Notes: generated by a model from the letters alone, not told the origin. Numbered from the stretch's first letter, positions 24,701-37,223 are shown. The stretch: DNA of 64,000 bases from Mesostigma viride (GCA_009746045.1 RPFO01000579.1:748660-812659), one strand, 5' to 3'. Program-made: numbers and translations.

Positions 24701-24996
24701 AGGATATGGAGGACTTTTTTGCTTGCTCTGCGCGCAATTGTATTGAGCGGATTTCGACAGCAGAAGCAGAATTGGAAGCCGGCAACATGCGCTTGCAAGC
24801 TTTTAGCCGTTCATCCTGAAGTCTCTATCTGGCCTTGCATGTTTTTACGAGCCCACGAAGGAGGTGTTTTCTGGGTGATTTGCATCCGTAATTCAGTCAG
24901 GAATTCAGTGCCCCTCAGAATCTGACTGCCATTAGAAAGCTGAATTTTCGAGGGTTGGTATATGAGGACATATCACAGGAATTAAGTACGCCACTT
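21703..24996. other. Divergent intergenic region
   Basis: This lies between the minus-strand coiled-coil gene and the plus-strand reductase gene and should hold both promoters. It contains the GGT/TGTGGT satellite, a poly(G) run at 22375-22397, AACAAC repeats at 24454-24520, and several open frames without recognisable content (for example 23100-23675). No TATA-like element was singled out. Confidence 0.5.
21836..22133. repeat. GGT / TGTGGT satellite
   Basis: GGT repeats at both ends of a TTGTGG hexamer array, 70-130 bp upstream of the coiled-coil gene's first ATG. Confidence 0.95.
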
Positions 24997-27900
24997 ATGT
25001 CAAAAGTCACGCATCTTTGCGGCCGCCCGGGCTTGCCTGTGCGCAGCAAGGCGTCTTGCTGGGCTGCCATTTACGTGCTATTTGCGACTGCTGCTTTTGT
25101 ACATATAAGCGTCAACGCTGAAAAGGCGCTGCGTGGGGACCGATCTGATGCCTTTGTGGGATACAGCGAGATCATCACCAGGTATGCCCGTAGTGCAATT
25201 CACCTTCGTCTACTATGTTTGGGTGACGCTGTTACGTGTAAATTAATTAATGGTTGGGTATTCGATTTATACAGTTTGCATGCCAGGGTACTTTGGGGGG
25301 GGGGGGGGGGGGGGGGGGACATCTCCTTTCAGTCCCTATGATTCCGAAAAGTGGCAGTGCATTTAACTTGGGCGCCGCAGCCCCGCTGTTCATGGGCCTT
25401 TTAGAAAGTGATCATAACCTGGCACCACAGCACAATTGGCCGCGTATGCCCGGTGCTTCCCGCCAGGTCCCGCCCCTCCTCGACCCGCTACCAGGTTCCT
25501 GATCATATATTAGCGACGCCCTGACCCCCCTCCCCCCCTCCCCCCATCACCTGCCTTACCTCCTCAACCTCCCCACACCCACACCCTCACCCTCCCACCC
25601 CCTTCCACACGTCTCGACTTTTCCCTTGCGCTCCTTTTGTGTCGGAGAACCTTCCACTACCCTCCGCCCCCCTCCATGGCGTCATGTCCCTCCCTTACCC
25701 ATTGTTTTCCCTATCTTTGCCCTCGCCTGTCCGGCACCTGTCGGTACCCACGTGACGCGGTCTACTGCTACGATTAATTCTTGCACCGGGCCCCTCCCCC
25801 CACCTTCGAATTGCATCCATCAGCGTCTAGCAGGACCTGTGCACCACCTACGATGGATGAATGGGCCAAGAACCCGAGGTGCATACTCATCACACTTGGC
25901 TCCTCACGCACCTCCCCCCCGCCACACACACATGCCCACAGTTGCGTCGACCAGCAGGAGCTCTGCGCCACCTGGGCGGAAATGGGCGAGTGCACCAAGA
26001 ACCCGACGTTCATGTCGGTCTCGTGTCGCAAGAGCTGCCGCCTGTGCTCCAAGGAGGGCGCCGCCGAGGCGGTGGCAAGCCTGAAGCATGCCGGCGCGAC
26101 GCAGGTGCTGATGCTGGCGGCCCCGCAGGTAAAGCATATATTAGTTGAGCCATGTCGACTTTTGTAGTGTTGTTGTCTGGGCTTTACTTGCTTGCTGTCT
26201 TGCTAGGTCGCTAGTCTCTTTTCTGTTGCCTTGCTCGGTTACCTTTCGATTTTATTTTTTTAATGTAACTTTCTCAGTTAGTATATGTATTATTATTATT
26301 GAAATAGATATAACACCCGTTCACTTCCAAGGATCACCAGTCTTATGTACACTAATCAAGCTGACACGGCAGGTGATTTAAGAGATCATTGGGGAACTGG
26401 GGAAACCATGTCGACATGGTTATCGTCCATCGATGAATGAATGAATGAATCAATCAATCAATCAATCAATTTGCATGTAGACTGCGTCACGTGAGCATAA
26501 GTCCTCAGAGATCGTCAATTACCGCTCGCGCAACGTAAATTGGGCAAGAATATGGCAGCCCCGCAGAAATTTTTCTATCTAGTGGGGCGGCCATTGCTTA
26601 TTGTAACTCCGCGATATGGGTCCAGTAATCTAGACATCTTTAGTAGTCCACTCTTGACCGATTTGGGTCAAGAATGGATTTTCGTAACGGGCGGTTCCGC
26701 AGATAACCTTATTACCACTTTTCTGGCCTGCGCTGGTTGTCTCCTTGTTATTACCACTTCACTAGGGTATCAGTAGCCACTGCCGGATGATGGCTATATT
26801 GTTGATGTTCGATTCCTTGCTGGTAGCTTCTGGGCTTTCTTACTGTCTGTGTTCCGCGGAATCTCAGATTTGGGCTGCTAGCGTTTTCACGTTTGTTGCT
26901 TTCTAGTCTGACGACAATATTGTCAGCGGTTCATGATTGTTGTTGATGGTCAAGCGGTGGACGTTCTAAGGGGTTGGTGGTCCTTGTGGGATTCTTGTTT
27001 TTGTTGGTCACATCTATAGGTTGATGGGTTGGCGATCGGCCCTGGCATTTGTCCCCATCATTCTCAGTCTCGAGGTTATATGGAAGTATTGATGATTACC
27101 ACTCAGCGTTGTTCTAGCCACGTGCACCCCCACTCCTCCCCCACCCCACCCACCCACCCACCCACCCACGCACCCAACCAACCAACCAACCAACCAACCA
27201 ACCAACCAACCAACCAACCAACCAACCAACCAACCAACCAACCAACCAACCAACCAACCAACCAACCAACCAACCAACCAACCAACCAACCAACCAACCA
27301 CATACACACACACACATACCCACACACACCTCACGCACACCTACCCCCACCCCCACCCACACCCCCCACCCACACCCCACACCCACACCCCACACCCCAC
27401 ACCAGGGCCCGGCATGGGAAGGGTACGCGACACCGGACGGCACCGACGCCTTTGCCCTCCCCTTTGTGACCTCATCCCGTGCTGGCATCGGCCACTTCCA
27501 TTCCGACCCCTGCACCGTGCCTCGCCGGGGGCTCATCGGGCCGCTCGTGCTGTCCAGCGTGGGGGTGGGCACGTACCTGGGGCCCAGTGATCGCAGGACG
27601 GACGACCTCGTCGCCGCCGCAGTCGTGGACAGTGTGCTGGCGGGGGTCAACGTGATCGACAGCGCGATCAGTTATCGGGACATGGGCGGCGAGCGGAGTG
27701 TCGGCGCAGCGCTGAGAAGGTTGCGAGACGAGCATTCGGTGGGTGTTTCTCTTCTCTGTACTACCCTGTCTATGAATGTACTCGTGCTTCAAAGCTGATC
27801 ATACTTTAAAACTGTGGGTGTTTCTTTTCTCTGTATATGTAGTTGTTGATAATGATAAATTGCTGGGGTGAGATCGGCATGCAACCTAAGGAAAGCCCCA

Positions 27901-30900
27901 AAAGAGGAAGACCATAAAGAAAGGAATCCCTGGCATGCAAGGATCAAGCCAACCCTTACGTACAACTGCAACGACATGCAGCAAAACTGCTGCCGGCCCA
28001 CCAGGCCTGGGAAGGGTTTAGACCACATGGGTCGCGACAAATTCGGCTCTCATGTGGTGGAAACATCAGCCACGGTGCGAGTGAGGGCAATGGACAGGCG
28101 CTGCCGCCAATACGAGGACCACGTTCAGACAGACCGGCACGGGGCAGTCTGGCCGTCGAGGGTGAGTTGGTCTTCGTGCCTCTGGCAGCACTCGTGGAAG
28201 AAGTGCGCCGTCTTGGGGCCCATGGCCCCGAACTCCTCAAGGACAAAGGGGATGAGCCGGTGGGGCCCCACATAGCCTTCAGAGGTTGTATATCGATACT
28301 AATGTACTTTGAAACTGATAATACCTTGAAAGTGATAGTACTTTGAAACTGTGCGTGTCCTCACTCTGCATATATCTACGTTAACCACCGTGGTACCTTG
28401 TCTGACAGCTGTATTGCGGAATGTGTTGCCACCTGGCAGATCCGCCGCGAGGGCCTGTTCCTGTCCACCAAGTCGGGGTACATCCCAGGGGACGGCCGCC
28501 AGAGCAAGAGCGTGGCCAGCGTGCTGGCGACCATGCAGGCAGAGATGGCGGAGGCGGGCCATCGGCCGCTCACTAGCGACTCGCTGGTGGACAACATTCA
28601 CTGCATCGCACCAGGGTAAATGCGTCGGTATGATGGCAGTTATGCATCTGTTGGTTTCCAAGTACCCTTTTCTTAACGTATTACATACGTTTGCTGACTA
28701 GCATGTGAACATATTACATACGTTTGCTTACTGGTATGTGAACATGTTCCATATGTTACTAGTATTAATAGCAAGGGTTGTCACATCTAATCCGTATAGT
28801 ACTACCAGGAGTCACCTTTGCACGGCTTCCGCCATTGCGTGACCCAGTGCGTAGTACTCCCACTCACACCCGCCCCCGCGGGGCTAGCGTAGCTTCACTC
28901 CACTGGTTCATGTTGGGGAACTTCGGACACACTTGCTTTGCAATGATTCATAACGCCCTCATGTCCTGCCCCTTGCCCCCCTTCCTCTCCACCTTGTGAC
29001 CCGTCCGTGTGACGCTGTCTGATTCCCAAGCTGTTGTATGTATAGTAGTATAACTTTCGTATATATACTATACATATCACTATACTACTCTATATTACTA
29101 TATATACTAGTATGTACAGTAGTACTACATATACTACTGTATATATTAGTATATTCTCCCCACGCCCTGCCCTCCTAAACCGCCGCACGTTTGTCACAAG
29201 AAACGGGGTACCAAGCGTTGCCCTGCCAGGCCCACTGGATGTCGTGTGGCGCGACCACAGGCATTTCCCCTTTCCGCCCCCCCTCCCACCGTCGTCCCCC
29301 CTCCCCCCCCAAGCATGCTCTTCTTCCATCTTCTTTTATTGTTCCATGCACTACCTGACCCAACCTCCGCACCTGTCCCATGTGCACACCAGGGGAGGGT
29401 GTCTGTAGTAATGTTGACACGAGCCCGTCTCGCATCCTCTGCCCTGCCCCTCCTTCCACCCCCCCGCTCTCTTCGACCGCACCTCGCACGCTCATGTCCC
29501 TCCATGCCCAGTCATTGTGCCCTGTCACTGTGCCTGTCACCGTGCCTCACCGTGCGCCGTATGCCTGTTAGAGCGGCAAGCTTACCGGGCTACTTAATTT
29601 AATTAATTAATTAATCAATTAACACGTAGACTGCGTCACATGAGCATAAATCCTCAATGAGATGGAGACGGAGATGACATCTATGTGACCCCTAGTTGTT
29701 ATAGTATCCCTTTATCCTCTTCTATCTGACCCCTAGTTGTTATAGTATCCCTTTATCCTCTTCTATCTGACCCCTAGTTGTTATAGTATCCCTTTATCCT
29801 CTTCTATCTGACCCCTAGTTGTTATAGTATCCCTTTATCCTCTTCTATCTGACCCCTAGTTGTTATAGTATCCCTTTATCCTCTTCTATCTGACCCCTAG
29901 TTGTTATAGTATCCCATTATCCTCTTCTCCCCCACTCCTCTTGAACCCTTACCATCCCTCCCCCCCAAAATCCTTCCCCCCCCCACGCACCTCCCACCCC
30001 CCGCAGCTGCATCGAGTGGTCCCTGGGCCAGTCCCTGGCCAACCTGGGCGTCGCCACGCTCGACCTACTCTACCTCCACAACGCGGCCGAGGCCCAAGTC
30101 CCCGTCATCGGGCGGCCAAAGTTCCTGGCGAACCTGCGTGCGGCGTTTGAGCAGTTGGAGGCCGAACGGCGGCGCGGGCGGCTGCGGTTCTACGGTCTGG
30201 CCACGTGGTCAAGCCTGCGGGTGCCACCTGGCGATGCCGAGCACCTGAGCCTGCAAGTGGGTGGCTGGGGATGATTGGGTGATCGGATTTCGGGGTCGTG
30301 TACCTGCGGATGGTAGGGTGATAGGAGCGGGTGATTGTGGGTTGAAATCATAGGAGGTGGGCAGGGCCATGGTGGGGCTATTTGGGTTGATAGGATCACT
30401 TATAGGGCGAATAAGAATAGGATGGATAAGAATAATGGGATGGGGTTGATAGGGTTCTATGAGCGGGTGGGTACGTCCATACGAGGTTATCTGGCGGATA
30501 GATAGGGTTATTCCAAGGGACGGAGCTGTGAACTGAGGCGTGCATGCGTGGATATTCTTGCGGTGGGGTCAGTAAGAAAAATAGCAGGTGCGTTGGCCGT
30601 CCTTCTACGCTATTGTAGCTGCTCGATTTCCCATTAAAACAGACCGAAGGTGGCCTCGTGGCTGGGCAAAGTCGCTGGGCACGTATCTGTATGCGTCGCT
30701 CGATGTTTGAGGCCCTTGGGCGGCTGAACAGCCACGTGCATTGCTTACTGGTATCAGGCTCGGTATGTATCGATTGCAGCTTGCGGGGTTGAGGGTTTTG
30801 GCTCATAGCGCGGGATTGTGGCTTGTGCATGCAGGAACGGTTCATCGGTCATCGATGTGCTCATGACAGGCACAGAACGGATGATTCTGAGTGATGCTGT

Positions 30901-33900
30901 GATGGACTCCTGTTTGCGAGTGTTATGAATTATTAGTAGTAGTAGTGCTATCATTTTTGTTATGGTTATTACTATGGTTATGAATGGTTATGAAATCGTC
31001 TTTACTTAGGAGGGATTATCTGAGGGGACTATCTTCCAACTATCTCTTATTTAACCCGTTTTGAATGTTGGTTATAAACCATCTGCTGGCGATTATCAAG
31101 GAGACAACCAGCTGCCGGCGATTATGTCTGCGAGCAGGAGGAGATGGTTGTCTGCCACACGGTCTGTTTCTTTGTGGCGAATTGACTTGGATTCGCCCCC
31201 CTCCCCCCCCGGGGCGGAAAACTCTGCATGACGCAGGACGTGGTGGACCTAGCCGTCGCGGTGGCCGGCACGGACCACGGCTTCAAGTTTGTTCAGCTGC
31301 CCATCAACGCGGCCATGCTGGAGGCCTGGAACCAGCCATGGCAGGCGTTCCGGCCACCTGGGGCCTCGGAGGCCAAGATGGTGAGCTATTTAGGTGTCTT
31401 GACCTTTGATGGGCCTTGGTTGCGGCATTGGTGTCGATGTGTGTGGGGGGGTGCTTGGAGGTACCTGGTGCCTGGTGGGTACCTGGTAGCATGACTACGG
31501 GTGGTTGTTTGCGTTGGATGCCTCCGTCGGTCGGCATCGGGTGCAGCCTCGGTAATCTGTGGTGCCTGGTATTCCTGCATGTGATTGGGAGAGCATGAGG
31601 CTGGCCTTTGTCGTTTCCCCAGAAAGGGAATCTCATCGCTTTAAATCTGTGTTAGCATCCCGCCATCTTTGTAAAGGGGTTGTGAAAGGGGTGGCTTGCG
31701 ACCATGTTGCAGCTGTTAAGGTCCTGGCGTTTGTTTGGACAAGAACCTGAGCCTGTTTGTTTTTGGACAAGGACCTGAACTCTGCTGTGACTCACTGCAA
31801 GGATGTGCCGCTTTGAGGGGACTTGCCATGGGCACGTTGCCATCCTTGAACACATGACAAAGCCTTGAGCCGTAGTGATGAATGCGGATCGCAGTGTGCA
31901 GCTACCCAGTGATCCTTGCATTGGCAGTGATGGATAGCTGGCCGGTTGTTAGTTGTTTATTGGTTGGTTATGTATTGGCAGTGATGGATAGCTGGGCGGT
32001 TGTTAGATGTTTATCGGCTGTTTATGTATTGGCTGATGGATAGCTGGGTGGTTGTTAGTTGTTTATTGGCTGTTTATGTATTGGCTGATGGTTAGCTGGG
32101 AGGTTGTTAGATGTTTATCGGCTGTTCATGTATTGGCTGATGGATAGCTGGGTGGTTATACGTTGCTCCCCATGGACAAGGAGTTGGGTGTTTCTTGACA
32201 TGTGGGTGGCTAGGGCACAAAGCGAGAAACCAAGCACGTGCGTCCACAGGGAGTTTTACGGAAGTTTTAACAAAGAGATGGCGTTGGAATACTCATGAGG
32301 TGTACGTTTGTTTTTCCCGGCCTGCTGTCCATTTCTGCATCACAGGACACGTTGCTCGAGGTGGCAGCGCGCCTGGGCGTGGGCGTGTTTGCGTCAGGGC
32401 CCCTGCAGGAGGGGAGCCTGCCATCCACCTCCAAGGTACAGGTGCTAGGCTGGCGTTCGGGTTTGTGTTGGGAGTACGTGCCTTCGCGCCCACTCTCTCA
32501 CTCTCTTCATGTTGTCATCATGAAGCGCGTGCCTAATTAAATGGCTATCGTAAAGCGCGTGCCTATTTGAATGGCTATCGTAAAGCGTGTGCCTCATCTA
32601 ATGGCTGTCGTAAAGCATGTGCCTTAGCATGTGGGTTAAATGGCTATTGCAAAACGCGTGCCTATTTGAATGGCTATCGTAAAACGCGTGCCTGATCTAA
32701 TGGCTATCGTAAAGCGCATGCCTGATCTAATGGCTATCGTAAAGCGCATGCCTAATCTCTTGGGCTTCCCGGTAATGGAACAAGCTGATGTGAATAAAGC
32801 AACAGCTTTGAAGCAATCGGCCAGGATAGCACCCATCTTGTAATTCTAGTTTTAGGCCTTGTAACAGTGGTTGGGCCCTGGAGCAGTTACGACATGCTTT
32901 GGTCGTTCCATTTGGTTCCACTTCCTGTTTCGTCCCTGCGTTGTCGTCCGTGGTTCAGAGCAGTATGTATTTGACTCTTTCAAGCCTCTACTTAAGGCAT
33001 GTGCCCAAGAAGCTTCTGTCTATACAGCATTTTTGCCAACGACAGCCCCTAAGATTTTCAGCTGTCTAAATTTTTTTAGCCACGTTATGTCCTTGCCCAG
33101 AGCTTCCACATGTTCGTTTTGGGTCCATCAGTAGAATCCCTTATCCAATGGACATCTCTCCATGGGCAACTGCGATATAATGTTTTGTTGTTTCCTAACA
33201 GTTCCAGTAGCGTGCCATGCTGTATAAATGACTAGGGTCTCATCCTGGTACGTGAGTAGGTTATCAAACGGATTGAAAATTTGATTGTTGACGTTGGAAG
33301 GGGGGAGAGATTGTGGTGGTGAATGCATGGGGGAAAAAGAAGTGCTTCAATCCCGTGTGTGCTTACTGTTTATGGAATGCATGTATAGAGTGAACGTTGA
33401 GTTACATCAAGAATGGTGGAGTACGAAAGGGATATCTTCGGCAGCGTGAGTTGAGCGCGAGACAGGAACGACCCTCAGCCTTACCACGAAGGAACAGCCC
33501 TGAAGTTACAGCAACAACAAACATGTATGCGCGAGTGAGGCAGTCGCATGCTTCATTTAATTTATTTGCAGTCCTATGGAATCCTATGCAATCCTGTATA
33601 TCTTCTGACTACTACATTTGTCTATATTTTCATTAGGGTTCTTTTCCTTGATATTTTCTTTAAATAGGGTTCTTCCTCTTTTAGGGGCTTTCCTTTTGTT
33701 GCATGCCGCTCTCACCTCCGTAATTTATCATTATCAGTGAATTGTCCTGCCTGCCATGTTTTAATCGCCTTACCGACAGTAAAATAGTAAGTAGCGCATT
33801 ACTATTCAATGGTCCGTCCATTCTGCCTGTCATGCCTTAGCCCCCTTGGCCGATTGATGTCGGCCGTCATGTGAGCAGACATAATATTCATACCTTATAT

Positions 33901-34159
33901 GTCTGTCTATGGTGCCTGCCCTGTTTGATCTCCTTTAATTGCCCGACAGGCGTCAGCCATCGCACGGGCGCCCGAGCTGGGAGGCGTCGTTGGTGACGTT
34001 CCCAAGTTGCTACAGTTTGTGCGCAGCACGCCCAAGCTGCTGTCGGTGCTTGTGGGCCACAAGACGCCTGAGCACGTCAAGGAGAACCTGGAGCTGGTCT
34101 CGGTTCCGCCGCTCACACACAGGCAGTTTGCGGATGTGGTCGCGCAGCTGCCTCGGTGA
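24997..34159 (+). CDS. ShK-domain / aldo-keto reductase fusion protein
   Basis: Eight exons: 24997-25181, 25942-26128, 27406-27738, 28440-28615, 30007-30256, 31237-31380, 32346-32435, 33950-34159. Together they make 1575 nt (524 aa plus TGA) with every phase matching. Residues 1-61 hold a hydrophobic run (about 21-39, [15 protein letters not shown]), a signal anchor or signal peptide. Exon 2 is a ShKT domain with six cysteines in family spacing ([17 protein letters not shown], then [16 protein letters not shown]). Exons 3-8 are an aldo/keto reductase barrel: start [18 protein letters not shown], catalytic Asp and Tyr in [10 protein letters not shown], Lys in LFLSTKSGY, His in [11 protein letters not shown], and the family end [16 protein letters not shown]. 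All four catalytic residues are present, so an active NAD(P)H-dependent oxidoreductase is expected; the substrate is unknown. The ShK domain and anchor suggest the secretory pathway. The exon 2-3 join is phase 0 on both sides with a CAG|GTAAAG donor. Two genes remain possible, because an unspliced exon 2 meets a stop at about 26165. Confidence 0.8.
25294..25318. repeat. Poly(G) run
   Basis: 25 consecutive G in intron 1 of the reductase gene. Similar shorter runs occur at 14462-14486, 22375-22397 and 44775-44792. Confidence 0.95.
25838..25895 (+). repeat. Echo of the ShK exon
   Basis: ACCTGTGCACCACCTACGAT followed by GGCCAAGAACCCGAGG resembles exon 2 (CTCTGCGCCACCTGGGCGGA; ACCAAGAACCCGACG), 90 bp upstream of that exon's acceptor. 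Confidence 0.7.
26410..26512 (-). repeat. LINE 3'-terminus copy with ATCA/ATGA tail
   Basis: A tetranucleotide run (GAATGAATGAATCAATCAAT) abuts ACTGCGTCACGTGAGCATAA, the reverse complement of the LINE 3' end at 37690-37720. Only the last tens of bases of the element are recognisable. Confidence 0.7.
27144..27300. repeat. CCAA (AACC) microsatellite
   Basis: About 32 copies flanked by CCCA and CACACC repeats, ending near the acceptor of exon 27406-27738. Confidence 0.95.
27849..28290 (-). mobile_element. Fragment of another LINE in the reductase gene intron 3
   Basis: Minus-strand frames include [17 protein letters not shown] and [16 protein letters not shown], resembling the C-terminal end of a non-LTR reverse transcriptase, interrupted by stops. 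About 50 bp at 27849-27900 recur, diverged, at 34741-34790. Family not assigned. Confidence 0.45.
29595..29665 (-). repeat. LINE 3'-terminus copy with TTAA tail
   Basis: A TTAATTAATTAAT run followed by CACGTAGACTGCGTCACATG and AGCATAAATCCTCA, the same terminal motif in minus orientation, in intron 4 of the reductase gene. Confidence 0.7.
29687..29927. repeat. 41-bp minisatellite, about 6 copies
   Basis: GACCCCTAGTTGTTATAGTA begins each unit at 41-bp spacing, about 80 bp before the acceptor of exon 30007-30256. Confidence 0.95.
31929..32152. repeat. About 52-bp minisatellite, 4 copies
   Basis: GATGGATAGCTGGGTGGTTG followed by TTAGTTGTTTATTGGCTG, with small length changes. Confidence 0.85.
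32530..32760. repeat. About 30-bp minisatellite, 8 copies
   Basis: ATGGCTATCGTAAAGCGCGT plus GCCTAATCTA-type spacer. Confidence 0.9.
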
Positions 34160-34200
34160 CATTTTGGAGCATCAATCGACAACCAGCGCAGGCCGGCCAA

Positions 34201-34250
34201 GATTAATTAATCATTGAATGAGTTTACATGTACACTGCGTCACATGTAGA
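34201..34250 (-). repeat. LINE 3'-terminus copy after the reductase gene
   Basis: ATTAATTAATCATTGAATGA followed by TGTACACTGCGTCACATG. It lies 42 bp past the reductase stop codon, so it may form part of that gene's 3' UTR or poly(A) region. Confidence 0.6.
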
Positions 34251-34389
34251 GTGCTGCATGCCAAAAAGTTCTCTTGGAATGTTATCGGAGCCATCACCAA
34301 TATGTTACACAGTACTCTCAGTATTCCATACAGTTTGCATGTTGGCAAAGAGGATTTGCATGTATGCTGATCGACCCTTCGCTTTCCAA

Positions 34390-34995
34390 ACTCGTTGGCA
34401 CAGGGGCCTGGGGCGCCTGGCCGGGCACCAGCCTGGTTCGCGCAGATCAGGTGGTGACATCAGATAGGCCAGCTGGCACCAAGCCTGCCCAGCCAGGACA
34501 CTTTGTCCTCCCCTGGCCATGGGCGCCAAGGTGGCCATCCATGGACTGTTTGCGCTAGGAGCTAGGTAGGGATAATTGCCATCCTAGGAAGAAGGAGCTC
34601 ACGCCCGGGCAGACGCCTTGCTTATTTGTGATCTGGAGGCTGATGACTCGCAAAAAAACGGCAGGAGGTTATGAAGATACAACCCCCAAGTTCGGTGGCC
34701 TGAATCATGCGACCAAATATGGCAAACATATATTCATTTAGAATGATAAATTACTGAGGTAAGATGGGCATGCAACATAAGGAAAAAACGGAATAGAAGA
34801 AGAATTAACCCTGAAGAAATTAAAAGTGGCAAACATATATGGCGATTCGGGCCAGACTGGGAGCCCAAGCACAATCCCACAACTGAGGGTTCGATACAGA
34901 CCCATTCCATATTAATTCCATTCCGCCACTCATTGAGGAAGCTACACTAACGTGACGCAGTCTTATACGTGTACGTTTACTTCATTAATCCAGCA
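34390..34995 (+). mobile_element. Second truncated LINE copy (3' end only)
   Basis: Bases 34398-34545 match the LINE at 37266-37430 closely in order and content (GGCACAGG.GCCTGGG, GCCGGGCACC, CAGATCAGGT, AGCTGGCACCAAGCC), and GACGCAGTC with an ATTAAT tail recurs at 34950-34990. It is a degenerate copy of the same family directly upstream of the longer element. Confidence 0.75.
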
Positions 34996-35102
34996 GTAAT
35001 AGCGCATATCGTATCAAGAGCTCGTTTACATGTGCACCAGCCCTTGTACATGGTTTGGTCGATCCCTTGTGACCAAAAACTAAAGGCTTCACAGCCTCCA
35101 GA

Positions 35103-37223
35103 ACTGGTGCGAATCAGCCTTTGCACACACACTACCCTGATACTCGCTCGCATGTGATCCCCCTGGTGCGCTCCGATCATCGCATCCTCACCGCCCGCAT
35201 CCGCCTGCGATTCCCCTCGCCCTTTCGTAAGCACGTGGCACCCCCTGATTTGCGCACACTTCAGTTGCTCGAGAAATCTGACGACGCTCTGGAGGACTTC
35301 CCTGAAAAACGCGCCCACAAGCGCGCCGCAGAGGCGTTCGTCGACGCGCTGGACATCCCGGCCAGCCACGCCCAGCTGTTCGCTGCTGGCCCGGCATCGG
35401 CCCTTCGGCACCTCGCTGACAAGCTGCCCGCGGCCGGGGCCCTACTGCCCCCCCGCCGCCCGCCCCGCTTCACCAGCCTGCACCGGCTCCCCGCCGTCAT
35501 CCAGGCCCGGCAAGCCCTGCGCGACAACAGCGACCCCGCCCGCTACGCCCGCCTCAAAGCCGATTACCACTCGGCCATCCGGCAGGCGACCAAGGAGCAG
35601 GAGGACCTTCATGTCCGCGAGTACTTCGCCCACCTCAAGGACCAGCACGGCAAGTACGCCTGGACCCGCCTGCGTCACGCCCAACGGCCCGCCGGCGGCG
35701 CGCAGCCGGCGCCGCGGACGCTCTCTGGCTCACCGCAGCAGCAGCTCGACCAGTGGTATTCCTCCCAGTCCCGGCTGCTCGGCGCCCCCCCGCCGCCTCC
35801 GCCGCTTGGCCCTCTGGCGGCCGCACGCCTGGCAGTAGCACCGGCGGACGTCCCTGCGCCGCCCACGCCGCCCGCCGCTGAGCAGGACTACACGTACCCA
35901 GCCCTGACGGAACCCCTGGCCGACCCCAACGAGCTCCCGCCGTTCACCGAGCTCGAGCTGAGCACCGCCACCAAGCAACTCCGCTTTTATGCCGCCGTTG
36001 GACCTGACCAGCTCCCAGCCCCGGTGATTAAGCTGACGGCGCTCACGGGGTTCCTGCTTGACGTCTGCAACCGGATCCTGCTTGCCGACGCGCCGCCGAT
36101 TCCTGAGTGGCAGCACAGCTACCGTATTATGCTGTACAAAAACAAAGGTTCCCCTGACAACCCCGCCAACTACAGAGGAGTCTGCATCCAGAGCGCCGCA
36201 CTTAAGTTGTTCATGCGCATGATCCTCAACCGCCTTCGTTCTGCTCTCGACTGTCACCTTGGCGAAAGTCAAATGGGCTTCCGTCCTGGGCGCAACACCG
36301 TCATGGCCATCTTTGTCGCGCGTCGCCTCTTCGAGGAAATCGCTCTCCTGCAACCTGGTGAGTTTCCCGCCATCCTGATCTTCGTCGACTTCATCAAGGC
36401 TTTTGATTCTGTCCTCTGGGACGCTCTATGGGCTGTACTTGCTCGCGCTCGCGTCCCCACTCCCCTGATTACCGTCATCCGCACGCTGTATGAGGGGTCG
36501 ACCACTTCGGTGCGCACTCAACACGGCATTACCCCGCCATGCCCACTGCAGACCGGCGTCTGGCAGGGTTGCGTCCTGTCGCCGTACCTGTTTATTATTG
36601 TAGTGGATTATGTTATGCGCCAGGCACGTGCTCGCTTTGCTAGCATTGCAGGCCGTGCCCCTGGCCTAGCGATCACGAACGAGCTTGGGGAAGGGGGGCC
36701 GACTAACCAGCAGAATTTACTAGCTGACCTCATTTATGCCGACGACATCACGCTCATCGAGAAGCCGGAGTCTGCCCAACTTTGGCTGGACTGTCTGGCG
36801 CTAGAGGCTCGGGCGGTTGGTCTAGAAATCAGCCCCAAAACGGAGGCCCTGGCCCTCGGCATGGCAGGGCCCCCACCCACACTCCGCCTCTTAGACGATG
36901 CCGAGGTCAACTACCCTCCTTCAGGCCGCTTCAAGCTGCTCGGCAGTTGGCTTCCCGACTGCGAGGACGATCGACATGACGACACGGATCGGCATCAGGC
37001 GTGGGCGCACCGGCTCCATGACCACCGCCGCTGGTGGAGCAACCCCGCCCTACCCCGGATCGTCAAGCGTGACCTCTTCAAGGTCGTCATTCTGACGATC
37101 CTGACCTACGGCGCCGAGACGTGGACACTGATGCAGGAGCTGGAGCAACGACTCGACGGCGCCGTCACGAAGATGCTGCGCAAGGCCCTTAACATCCCCT
37201 TTGGTTTGCACATTAGTAATTAA
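35103..37223 (+). CDS. LINE reverse transcriptase (endonuclease remnant plus RT)
   Basis: About 700 codons. The RT domain shows LPAPVIKLTALTGFLLDVCN, WQHSYRIMLYKNKGSPDNPA, NYRGVCIQSAALKLFMRMIL, QMGFRPGRNTVMAIF, the first catalytic Asp in ILIFVDFIKAFDSVLWDAL, GVWQGCVLSPYLF, the catalytic box in DLIYADDITLIEKPES, and the thumb LLGSWLPD. The Pro-rich segment before RT is a linker. No ATG is placed confidently because the element is 5'-truncated. A shift near 37220 ends the frame early; the remaining C-terminal domain is in the next frame. Confidence 0.88.
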   Translation, partial: TGANQPLHTHYPDTRSHVIPLVRSDHRILTARIRLRFPSPFRKHVAPPDLRTLQLLEKSDDALEDFPEKRAHKRAAEAFVDALDIPASHAQLFAAGPASALRHLADKLPAAGALLPPRRPPRFTSLHRLPAVIQARQALRDNSDPARYARLKADYHSAIRQATKEQEDLHVREYFAHLKDQHGKYAWTRLRHAQRPAGGAQPAPRTLSGSPQQQLDQWYSSQSRLLGAPPPPPPLGPLAAARLAVAPADVPAPPTPPAAEQDYTYPALTEPLADPNELPPFTELELSTATKQLRFYAAVGPDQLPAPVIKLTALTGFLLDVCNRILLADAPPIPEWQHSYRIMLYKNKGSPDNPANYRGVCIQSAALKLFMRMILNRLRSALDCHLGESQMGFRPGRNTVMAIFVARRLFEEIALLQPGEFPAILIFVDFIKAFDSVLWDALWAVLARARVPTPLITVIRTLYEGSTTSVRTQHGITPPCPLQTGVWQGCVLSPYLFIIVVDYVMRQARARFASIAGRAPGLAITNELGEGGPTNQQNLLADLIYADDITLIEKPESAQLWLDCLALEARAVGLEISPKTEALALGMAGPPPTLRLLDDAEVNYPPSGRFKLLGSWLPDCEDDRHDDTDRHQAWAHRLHDHRRWWSNPALPRIVKRDLFKVVILTILTYGAETWTLMQELEQRLDGAVTKMLRKALNIPFGLHISN

